From Leptolyngbyaceae cyanobacterium M33_DOE_097 (GTDB lineage: Bacteria; Cyanobacteriota; Cyanobacteriia; Leptolyngbyales; Leptolyngbyaceae): DNA of 35,060 bases. The notes beneath the pieces are model-generated. The model had not been told where the DNA came from and searched no databases. It was given only the letters and a program-made list of their open reading frames with translations. The DNA is taken from assembly GCA_015296075.1 (NCBI GenBank), contig DVDV01000060.1:1-35060 (forward strand), in the 5' to 3' direction. This document shows, piece after piece, positions 8,642-14,504 of this stretch (the first letter of the stretch is position 1; every line of letters begins with the position of its first letter). The position numbers and the translations under genes were made by a program.

Positions 8642-9271
8642 TTACCAAGTTGCCGCAATTGTCTTCAGCTTTGTTCGCGCCTGTTCAACTTCCTGGTGTC
8701 GAGTTTCATCAGGCATAAACTGATTTGGCACAGCAATGGTTGTAATGTCTTCAATGCCAATAAAACCCAAAATCGATCGCAGGTAGGTTTCGCAAAAATT
8801 CATGCTCCCCATTGGTGTACCGGGCGCAAAATTTCCGGCACTCGGAGCAATCACCAATGCCTTTTTGTCAGTTGCAAGTCCTTCAAAAATAAAGCTAGCT
8901 GGATCAAACGTGAAGGTGCGATTCACTCGAACGATATTATCCACATATGCCTTGAAGGTTGATGGCACACCGAAGTTATACATAGGCACACCAAGTAATA
9001 GGCGATCTGCCCATAGCAATTCTTCAATCAGTTGCTCGGATTCAATCAGTGCCGTTTCCATCTCTGGAGTACGGCTGTCTGGCGGAATGTAGTTTGCAGT
9101 TGTCCACAGTTCTGTCGGATGAGCCGGAGGATTCATTCCAACATCTCGCTGTTTATGTCGTCCATTGGGATGGAAGTTCTTCCATATCTGAATAAATTCT
9201 TGACTGAGTGTGCGAGAAACTGATTGTTCTAACCGTACACTAGATTGAACTTCAAGTAGTTTCATAAACAT
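8642..9271 (-). CDS. azoR: FMN-dependent NADH-azoreductase family flavoprotein
   Basis: Flavodoxin-fold NAD(P)H oxidoreductase of 209 residues, usual length for AzoR. These cytosolic FMN dimers reduce quinones and azo compounds by two electrons and protect against electrophile stress. The family signature PMYNFGVPSTFKAYVD, followed by IVRVNRTFTF, is clear at about 96-122, and PSAGNF precedes the partner-binding loop. The second methionine (9265; MKLLEVQSS) fits the family N-terminus better than the first; neither has a strong ribosome-binding site. It follows the SMI1/KNR4-like gene by 18 nt and precedes sigJ by 3 nt. A plausible model is that the sigma factor controls this operon, so azoR is its regulated oxidoreductase; this is inferred from typical ECF41 loci. 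Confidence 0.88.
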   Translation of the reverse strand: MFMKLLEVQSSVRLEQSVSRTLSQEFIQIWKNFHPNGRHKQRDVGMNPPAHPTELWTTANYIPPDSRTPEMETALIESEQLIEELLWADRLLLGVPMYNFGVPSTFKAYVDNIVRVNRTFTFDPASFIFEGLATDKKALVIAPSAGNFAPGTPMGSMNFCETYLRSILGFIGIEDITTIAVPNQFMPDETRHQEVEQARTKLKTIAATW

Positions 9272-9289
9272 TTCGGTAAGCTCGAAGAT

Positions 9290-9991
9290 TTAGCCTTTAT
9301 ATTTTTGATAAAGTTGTTCAAACTGCATCAGATTAAGTTCAGAATCAAATGACTTGTCTGTGATAGCTGCTGCATCCGTTGAATATCCTCGACTTACTGA
9401 AATAGGTTGAACCGCTTGCTGAAAAATTGCGGTCAGAAATGTGATTAGTTCGCTCAATCGGCTAAATTGTGGCTGTGTTGATAAAAATGATTCAGTTACT
9501 CTCATCGGCGGTAGGTTTGTCCCGTCGGCACAATAGATAATGGGTTCGTCTGTGTCTAAGCGCATCATGCAGTAGATTGTCTTTTCGCCATCAGTCAAGA
9601 GAGAAAAAGGCAGTAAATCGATCAGACATCTACCCAGTTTTAGATGGCGATTTCCTGCTAAGGCATAATTCAACGGCAAGAATTTGGCAACAATGAGGCG
9701 ATTTCCGAGTTGTAAATGGACTTCGTTCTCTCGACCGGATAACTCCCCATGCCATTTCCCTTTGAGCCTGAGTAATTTCTCTGCCAAATTTAACTTCCCA
9801 GGTTTGCCAGACAGTCTATTGTGCCATTGGTACAGGTCAAAAGCGTCCTGTGGTAAGCTCCATGAGAATGAAGCAATTTGCACCTCAATCTCAGCATGGG
9901 TTAATCCATGCTGTAGGCGGCTAGAAACTGTAGGGGCATTTGGGATTAGCACAGTGTCAAAACGGGTGAGGGTTTCAAGTGCTTCAGTCAT
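9290..9991 (-). CDS. SMI1/KNR4-like (SUKH-type) protein
   Basis: Product of 233 residues, cytoplasmic, with no signal or membrane segment. The stretch at about 35-60 (HAEIEVQIASFSWSLP, then DAFDLYQWHN) is typical of SMI1/KNR4-like proteins, which open with a helix and an LPxDxxxLYxWHNG-like motif. The middle part fits the mixed alpha/beta fold of that family. SUKH proteins serve as immunity proteins against contact-dependent toxins in many bacteria and as signalling scaffolds in fungi; in cyanobacteria they often stand alone without a known role. No toxin gene adjoins it. It is the first gene of the operon with azoR and sigJ. The assignment rests on the N-terminal motif alone. Confidence 0.6.
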   Translation of the reverse strand: MTEALETLTRFDTVLIPNAPTVSSRLQHGLTHAEIEVQIASFSWSLPQDAFDLYQWHNRLSGKPGKLNLAEKLLRLKGKWHGELSGRENEVHLQLGNRLIVAKFLPLNYALAGNRHLKLGRCLIDLLPFSLLTDGEKTIYCMMRLDTDEPIIYCADGTNLPPMRVTESFLSTQPQFSRLSELITFLTAIFQQAVQPISVSRGYSTDAAAITDKSFDSELNLMQFEQLYQKYKG

Positions 9992-10167
9992 GGCGATTGC
10001 TCACAGCTAACTTACTTAATTAAGACGAGGAAAGCACTTTGTTTGTGACATCCCCTCAAAGACTCATCATCGTGACTCCATTTGGCAGAGAAAAATGCAG
10101 AGCTAATCCTTCTTCACACCCACCTACACGGCAACTATTCCCCTAGTAACGGGTTGAAGCAATCAAA

Positions 10168-10207
10168 AAGCGATCGCGTTACCTCCTCGAAGTTAACGCG
10201 ATCGCTT
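10168..10207. terminator. HIP1-based hairpin, likely terminator of the cbtB operon
   Basis: A 14-bp inverted repeat (10168-10181 with 10194-10207; arm AAGCGATCGCGTTA) surrounds a 12-nt loop. It lies 33 bp beyond the stop of the leftward membrane-protein gene and upstream of the leftward SMI1-like gene. The stem is strong and could end the riboswitch-controlled transcript. The 249 bp between 9992 and 10240 hold nothing else that I can support. Confidence 0.5.
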
Positions 10208-10240
10208 CTATTACACTCAAACGCTGCTAGATATGCGCGA

Positions 10241-11428
10241 TCAATTGAGTTGACGCATAAATGCTCCTTGCTTGTGGCGATGCTGAATGCCTAACCCCAA
10301 CAAAAATCCCAGGATCACAAGTCCAATCATGTAAGTTAGGGATATCAGTCGGACAGATAACGGGGGCGCAACACCTTGAACTGAAAGCGTTTGTGCGACT
10401 TGGAAAGGCTGAAACTGTCGAGTTGAAGTTGCTTGGGGTGCAACTTCAACTTCAATTTTGTGCGGCGCACCATCAAAGAATTGCTGTTGCCATGTGAGGT
10501 TTCCGGTGCTGTCTGGAATCCCCTCATAAGCAAACGCCACCCAATTATTTTCTAATTGTGTAGCGGCTACTTTCAAGCTTACATTCGATACTGGCTGTTT
10601 AGTGTTGGCATCCATCACGCTGACGTTTAGGGTGGCAGGTTGCCCCACTGTGGCACTTAGATCCCCAGATAGCTGCATCTCTAGTCCCTGTGATTGCATC
10701 TGGGCGGGTGTCTCCAGGGGGGGTACGTCTTCCGTTGGGTGAGACATTGCCATTGCCAGATGAGATTGCGCCAGTTCAGCATTGATGTTGACGAAGAGGA
10801 GGGTGGCGATCGCCACTACAATTGCGCCACTTAACAATAGCTGCACTCGTTGTGGGGACACTTCTCCCGGTTGAATGGGCTGTTTGCCGCCAATTACCCA
10901 TCCACCGACAAGTCCAACGGTCAACAGTATGACTGCTAGAATCGCAAAGTTTTGAAGTTTTACCCCATTTTCTGCCACTGATAGAGTCAGGGTTTGCTGA
11001 AATGGCACAAAGGCTGCGGGCGCGATCGGTTTGACATTAACCAATAATCGATACGTTCCCCGCACTGGCAGCATTTGTTGAAACTGCAACTCACCTTTAG
11101 GTGCTAGAGCCTCCATGTCAAGCAATGTGGTGCCTTCCACGATTGGAAAATCCGTTGGTAGCCAAGGATTTCGCGGCGGGGTCAAAATTTGCAGGTGTAT
11201 CTGGGCATCCTCAACCGGAAGACCTGCGGAGTCCATTGCTTGTAGCATCACCTGCACAGGAGATTGAAGATTTGTTGCTTCTGCTTCAAAGGGCCGTATC
11301 TGGCTAACGGCTGGAGTAGTAGTTAATTGTACAGAAGGCTGAGGTTGAGATAATCCAATCCAACCACTAAAAACAATTGCCATCAGGAAAATTGCGCTGA
11401 TGAGCACGGAACGCTTGAGTCTTGACAT
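10241..11428 (-). CDS. Unrecognised membrane protein, duplicated TM-Ig-TM architecture, in the cobalamin-riboswitch operon
   Basis: I do not recognise this 395-residue protein as a named family. It has a helix at about 7-27, an Ig-like beta domain at about 30-155, two helices at about 158-182 and 195-216, a second Ig-like domain at about 240-350 and a last helix at about 362-385, then a basic HRHKQG tail. The halves are related: SPVQVMLQAMD parallels QPATLNVSVMD, KGELQFQQ parallels TGNLTWQQ, and PFQQTLTLSV parallels PFQVAQTLSV, each followed by a membrane helix. It is a tandem duplication with both Ig domains on the outer face. It follows cbtB by 48 nt and shares its riboswitch, in the place where cbtA is usually found. 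CbtA has five or six helices and no Ig domain, so this is not CbtA. A role in cobalt uptake is inferred from position. Confidence 0.75.
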   Translation of the reverse strand: MSRLKRSVLISAIFLMAIVFSGWIGLSQPQPSVQLTTTPAVSQIRPFEAEATNLQSPVQVMLQAMDSAGLPVEDAQIHLQILTPPRNPWLPTDFPIVEGTTLLDMEALAPKGELQFQQMLPVRGTYRLLVNVKPIAPAAFVPFQQTLTLSVAENGVKLQNFAILAVILLTVGLVGGWVIGGKQPIQPGEVSPQRVQLLLSGAIVVAIATLLFVNINAELAQSHLAMAMSHPTEDVPPLETPAQMQSQGLEMQLSGDLSATVGQPATLNVSVMDANTKQPVSNVSLKVAATQLENNWVAFAYEGIPDSTGNLTWQQQFFDGAPHKIEVEVAPQATSTRQFQPFQVAQTLSVQGVAPPLSVRLISLTYMIGLVILGFLLGLGIQHRHKQGAFMRQLN

Positions 11429-11476
11429 AGAGTTTTATCTTGAACGTTTACAACACGAACTAGCTGAACCCAATCC

Positions 11477-11668
11477 TTAATGACAGCTCACCAGCGCCGT
11501 ATGGTGACGGAGCGAATGAACCCGATCGTGAACGGCTGGATAGGTCGTGAAGTAAACAGTCCAGAGAATGAGTCCACAAAGCGAGACGTAAAGTGCTGAT
11601 TGTACAGGCACTGAAAGCGTCCAGCGAGTGACTTGTTGCTGAATGGAACTAGGAGATTGAGCCGTCAT
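11477..11668 (-). CDS. cbtB: CbtB, small subunit of a predicted cobalt transporter
   Basis: Protein of 63 residues with a single membrane helix (about 21-41, ALYVSLCGLILWTVYF). The C-terminus is rich in metal ligands, VHDRVHSLRHHTALVSCH, the CbtB hallmark of spaced His ending in Cys-His. I chose the ATG at 11668 over one at 11701 because GAGG lies 6 nt upstream of it and the upstream ATG falls in the 3' edge of the riboswitch. CbtA/CbtB were predicted as cobalt importers because they are controlled by cobalamin riboswitches, as here. No cbtA adjoins; the next gene encodes a different membrane protein. Cobalt would feed B12 synthesis. Confidence 0.85.
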   Translation of the reverse strand: MTAQSPSSIQQQVTRWTLSVPVQSALYVSLCGLILWTVYFTTYPAVHDRVHSLRHHTALVSCH

Positions 11669-11702
11669 CTTGTACCTCGCAGATGAGATTGGAACATGCA
11701 CG

Positions 11703-11830
11703 ATCGGCGGGCATTCTGGCTAAGAGTTTTAAGTAAGGTACTCTTTCACAGTTGCGGGACAGCGTTGGACTTACACCTAACTTTCCCCGTTACCTCTGAT
11801 GGCTGCTCCCCATCAGAACCGATTACCCAA
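11703..11830 (-). ncRNA. Cobalamin (B12) riboswitch upstream of cbtB
   Basis: On the minus strand the conserved cobalamin-aptamer core is easy to read: GGGGAAAGTTAGGTG, then AAGTCCAACGCTGTCCCGC and AACTGTG (about 11747-11788). The 5' arm GGTTCTGATGG and paired CCATCAGAGG precede it. The 3' closing segment AGCCAGAATGCCCGCC lies at about 11706-11721. The order and spacing match the B12-box element. It sits directly upstream of cbtB, whose GAGG ribosome-binding site follows about 25 nt later. This fits repression of translation or transcription when adenosylcobalamin is plentiful. Boundaries are approximate. Confidence 0.92.
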
Positions 11831-11832
11831 GA

Positions 11833-11838
11833 ACTATA
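11833..11838 (-). promoter_or_regulatory. Candidate -10 element of the cbtB operon
   Basis: TATAGT on the minus strand lies just upstream of the 5' edge of the riboswitch, where the start of the leader RNA is expected. A good -35 box is not seen at 17-18 bp, which would fit activation by a regulator bound to the GTAAA array further upstream. Confidence 0.4.
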
Positions 11839-11844
11839 CAGCCG

Positions 11845-11905
11845 TTTGTAAAAGAGCAGTAAATTTTTTGTAAAAAGGTTTACATTTATTGTAAAAATTT
11901 GTAAC
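11845..11905. promoter_or_regulatory. Helically phased GTAAA array between cbtB and a methyltransferase gene
   Basis: GTAAA or GTAAC starts at 11848, 11859, 11870, 11891 and 11901, giving spacings of 11, 11, 21 and 10 bp, which places all copies on one face of the helix. TTTAC at 11879-11883 is an inverted copy; with the copy at 11870 it forms GTA-N8-TAC, which also matches the NtcA consensus. The array lies between divergent genes (cbtB riboswitch left, methyltransferase right). Remaining bases of 11702-12006 show nothing else that I can name. Confidence 0.45.
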
Positions 11906-12006
11906 AAACCGTACAGATGACTGAATTGTTGGCCTCAATAATTTGGCTGCTACAAACCTTCCTAAACTGACTACACTTGAATCTTTAATCCACTTTTAGA
12001 TTCACT

Positions 12007-12657
12007 ATGATCGAAGCTAGAGTTCGTGAGCAGTATGACCAGTTGGCAACCCAATATGACCAACGGTGGAGCCGGTATGTGTCCAATACGCTGTCGTTTC
12101 TTAAAAATTGGGCGCAGATTAGTCCAACAGATATCGTACTTGATGTTGCTTGTGGAACGGGGGAGTTTGAGCGGTTGATCTTGAGTGAGAACCCAGAGCA
12201 GCAGATGGTAGGGATAGATATCTCTGACAAAATGCTGGCGATCGCTCAAAAAAAACTACAAGCCTACCCCAACACTGCTTTTTCCCTTGCGTCTGTGACT
12301 AATTTGCCCTTGGCTGATCAAAGTTTTGATGTTGTTATTTCTGCCAGTTCCTTCCACTACTTTGATGATCCAGGTGCGGCGCTCGCAGAAATGAAACGAG
12401 TGCTTAAGCCTAATGGTAAGGTGATCATTCTCGACTGGTGTAAGGATTATTTGTTTTGTCGGCTCTGTGATTTTCTCTTAAAGATTCTCGATCCTGCTCA
12501 TAAGCAATGTTATACCCAAGCGGAGTTTCACCATCTTCTGACCGCCCCAGGGTTTAGCATTCAATGCGCGACCAAAGTTCGTTTTGGCTTAGTCTGGGGG
12601 CTGATGGTAGCAACTGCTACGTTAGATAGATTGGACGGAAATGAGAAGTTCGTGTAG
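12007..12657 (+). CDS. Class I SAM-dependent methyltransferase (Methyltransf_11/UbiE-like)
   Basis: Cytosolic protein of 216 residues with a Rossmann-like methyltransferase fold. Motif I is VLDVACGTGEFE at about 44-55, the acidic residue after strand 2 lies in VGIDISDKM, and the motif IV region reads FDVVISASSFHYFDDP. This type acts on small molecules or lipids; the substrate cannot be read from the sequence. Single-gene unit, divergent from the cbtB operon and separated from it by the riboswitch and the GTAAA array. The gene to its right is convergent. Length and both ends look normal. Confidence 0.85.
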   Translation: MIEARVREQYDQLATQYDQRWSRYVSNTLSFLKNWAQISPTDIVLDVACGTGEFERLILSENPEQQMVGIDISDKMLAIAQKKLQAYPNTAFSLASVTNLPLADQSFDVVISASSFHYFDDPGAALAEMKRVLKPNGKVIILDWCKDYLFCRLCDFLLKILDPAHKQCYTQAEFHHLLTAPGFSIQCATKVRFGLVWGLMVATATLDRLDGNEKFV

Positions 12658-12722
12658 ATGATTTCGAGAAACTGTTTAGGCTTAAAAAGCTGTATTTTGG
12701 TAGCTCTTCTTGAAAGATTCAC

Positions 12723-13310
12723 TCAACGATTTTGGTGATGTGGATTGGGTGTAGATTGTGTTTCCAAATTAGAATAGCCACGCAATTGATCGTATCTTGC
12801 AACTTGTTCTGGTGAAAGCAGATGCTTTATTTTGAAATGAGGTTGAAGATGGATTGCTCGATACGCACCGTATAGCAGCGCTAATTCTTGCGTTTGCGCT
12901 TCAATCTCAGCTTCGGTAATTGTACCGGATGCGAATGCATTGCTAAATTCTTCTTCCCGTTCCACGATCGCCTGTCCAACCCGCTCAGCCTCTTCATTCA
13001 TTTGTTGAAATATTGCCTCAATGCGCTGAATTTGCTCAGGAGACAACGCAAGTTCCTGGCGTAAATCGAGAACGTGTCTGGGCCCCGGATAGCTGTTTAA
13101 CTCTGCGGTCATTGCATATCCAGCGCCTCTACCGTTGAGCAAATCGTCAACGGCTTGAGCCGTTAGACCTCGCACGGGGCTATCTAGCTCTGAAACGTAA
13201 GGGGATTGCTGCTGCGCTAAAGTGTTTGGTTCAGCCTTGAAGAGATTGAAGCTCGACACAATACCCAGACTTAAAAGTGTTGCGATCGCCCAATTTGTTT
13301 TCATTCCCAA
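12723..13310 (-). CDS. Periplasmic Spy/CpxP-like heavy-metal-associated protein
   Basis: Protein of 195 residues. The second methionine (13304) may be the true start, since MKTNWAIATLLSLGI begins a normal signal peptide that ends near residue 30. The mature part is helical: LRQELALSPEQIQRIEAIFQ at about 83-102 is the LTPEQ-type motif of Spy/CpxP and related periplasmic metal-sensor or chaperone proteins. A second LSPEQVARYDQLRGY at about 166-180 repeats it. The C-terminus has HxxHH-like residues (PNPHHQNR). Such proteins bind metals or unfolded proteins in the periplasm and often modulate a sensor kinase or ECF system. It follows the Crp-type gene on the same strand by 75 nt and may belong to that operon; a small stem-loop lies between them. 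Confidence 0.75.
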   Translation of the reverse strand: MGMKTNWAIATLLSLGIVSSFNLFKAEPNTLAQQQSPYVSELDSPVRGLTAQAVDDLLNGRGAGYAMTAELNSYPGPRHVLDLRQELALSPEQIQRIEAIFQQMNEEAERVGQAIVEREEEFSNAFASGTITEAEIEAQTQELALLYGAYRAIHLQPHFKIKHLLSPEQVARYDQLRGYSNLETQSTPNPHHQNR

Positions 13311-13325
13311 TGTCTGCTAATGCAA

Positions 13326-13355
13326 CGTCCGTTCATTCTTGACAATAGACGGACG
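13326..13355. other. Small stem-loop between the Crp-type and Spy-like genes
   Basis: CGTCCGT (13326-13332) pairs with ACGGACG (13349-13355) around a 16-nt loop. It could be a weak terminator, an mRNA-processing site or an operator of the Spy-like gene. No T tract follows on the minus strand. Confidence 0.25.
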
Positions 13356-13385
13356 CTTCCCATCGGACTATGATTAGAATCATAT

Positions 13386-13994
13386 TTATTGAACTTCTAC
13401 GAGTTGAATGAATCGTCGTTTGCGTGCAATGATTCCCTCTTTTTCAAGCTGTGACAGCGTTCGATAGAACACTTCGTGCGTCAATCCAATATCACTGGCA
13501 ATGTCTTTAAGGGCACGGTCAAAGGCAATCGCGCCTTGAGAGTCAGCGCATAATGATAGGCAAGCTAAGACTCGATCACGGGCAGAGCGGATATTGCACA
13601 GTTCCAACCGCGTTCGCAATGATTGAACGTGATGGGTAAGTAAAGCCATAAAATGAAGGGCTGATTCTGGATGATGGCGCAGTGCATCGATCAGCGATGA
13701 TTTAGGGTAGATCACAACTTGGGATGGCGAATCAGCGATCGCATCACAATGATAGACCTCTGAAAACAAAGCCGCTTCTGCAAAGGTTTCTCCGGCTCTA
13801 GCAATATGCAATCCTAATACGCTGCCATCTTGCAGATAGCGAACCAGCCGGATTCGCCCCGTTTTTATAGCAAAAAGAGCGATCGCTGGATCTCCCTTGT
13901 GAAATAGCATTTGTCCAGTGTTGACCTGCTGTGTGTACTCAAGATCTTTTAGAAAAGAGAATTCAGCGAACTGGGCAAAGGTGAGGTCAATCAT
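13386..13994 (-). CDS. Crp/Fnr-family transcriptional regulator
   Basis: Regulator of 202 residues. I start it at 13994 (MIDLTFAQFAEF): the open frame continues upstream, but that part overlaps the preceding ynfA gene in another frame. The N-terminal cyclic-nucleotide-binding fold (about 15-125) includes HKGDPAIALFAIKTGRIRLV. The phosphate-binding cassette reads GETFAEAALFSEVYHCDA and lacks the Arg-Ser/Thr pair that holds cAMP in Crp, so the effector is probably not cAMP. The Fnr N-terminal iron-sulfur cysteines are absent. The C-terminal helix-turn-helix (about 150-200) includes DIASDIGLTHEVFYRTLSQL. The ATG is 2 nt after the ynfA stop, so the two genes are co-transcribed. Confidence 0.85.
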   Translation of the reverse strand: MIDLTFAQFAEFSFLKDLEYTQQVNTGQMLFHKGDPAIALFAIKTGRIRLVRYLQDGSVLGLHIARAGETFAEAALFSEVYHCDAIADSPSQVVIYPKSSLIDALRHHPESALHFMALLTHHVQSLRTRLELCNIRSARDRVLACLSLCADSQGAIAFDRALKDIASDIGLTHEVFYRTLSQLEKEGIIARKRRFIQLVEVQ

Positions 13995-13996
13995 TG

Positions 13997-14326
13997 CTAG
14001 CCTCTGGGTGCATACATGATCACCATGACACCCACCAGGGCGATCGCGGCTCCTAGCCAATCCAGGCGATCGGGCAAAACGTGGTCTACCTGCCATCCCC
14101 AGAGAATTGAGAGGGTGATAAAAATGCCACCGTAGGCGGCGTAGACTCGTCCAAAGTTAGCAGGTTGCAGGGTTGCGACAAATCCATACGCAGCCAGAAG
14201 AATTGACCCACCTAACGCAAACCAAATACTTTTGCCCTCGCGCACCCAGAGCCAGACTAAATAGCCGCCTCCAATTTCACACAAACCAGCCAGCACAAAG
14301 ATCAGCAGTGAAAGAATTTTTGTCAT
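13997..14326 (-). CDS. ynfA: YnfA family (UPF0060) small membrane protein
   Basis: Protein of 109 residues with four membrane helices (about 5-24, 32-52, 60-80 and 88-106). The C-terminal part matches the family well: [12 protein letters not shown], then [18 protein letters not shown] and [10 protein letters not shown]. YnfA proteins share the small-multidrug-resistance fold, and some export cationic compounds; the substrate here is unknown. First gene of a leftward operon with the Crp-type regulator, divergent from the NrsD-like exporter across a 178-bp spacer. Location beside metal genes makes a stress role plausible but does not prove it. Confidence 0.88.
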   Translation of the reverse strand: MTKILSLLIFVLAGLCEIGGGYLVWLWVREGKSIWFALGGSILLAAYGFVATLQPANFGRVYAAYGGIFITLSILWGWQVDHVLPDRLDWLGAAIALVGVMVIMYAPRG

Positions 14327-14457
14327 AACAAGTCTCGATCTAACGGCTAATCTGCCACAAAACTCAGTTTTCTATTGATACATGAGAACAAAATAGACCG
14401 TCACAAACCGTAACGCTTCATAAATTAGCGTTGAGATTTTTGTTAGCTTAGAAATAA

Positions 14458-14480
14458 CGTATCCCCCCTGGGGGGATACG
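14458..14480. promoter_or_regulatory. GC-tract palindromic operator of CsoR/RcnR/InrS type
   Basis: An 11-bp perfect inverted repeat around one central T: arm CGTATCCCCCC and its exact complement. Six-C/six-G tracts flanked by ATAC/GTAT are the hallmark of operators of the CsoR/RcnR family, which includes InrS, the nickel sensor that represses nrsD in Synechocystis. It lies 24 bp before the ATG of the NrsD-like exporter, a position that would block transcription. No such repressor gene is present in the window. Confidence 0.75.
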
Positions 14481-14504
14481 CTTAGAGTACTTCAATTTAG
14501 GATC

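Noticed and set aside
10082-10294. Small plus-strand frame across the HIP1 hairpin
   Set aside because: It runs through the terminator-like hairpin and into the end of the opposite gene; no homology seen.
11870-11883. Single NtcA site (GTA-N8-TAC)
   Set aside because: It fits the consensus, but the distance to the TATAGT element is 31 bp instead of the usual 20-24, and the match is explained by the wider GTAAA array.
13995-14096. Longer start for the Crp-type regulator
   Set aside because: The extra 34 residues overlap ynfA in another frame, are not typical of the family, and the ATG at 13994 lies 2 nt after the ynfA stop, as expected for an operon.
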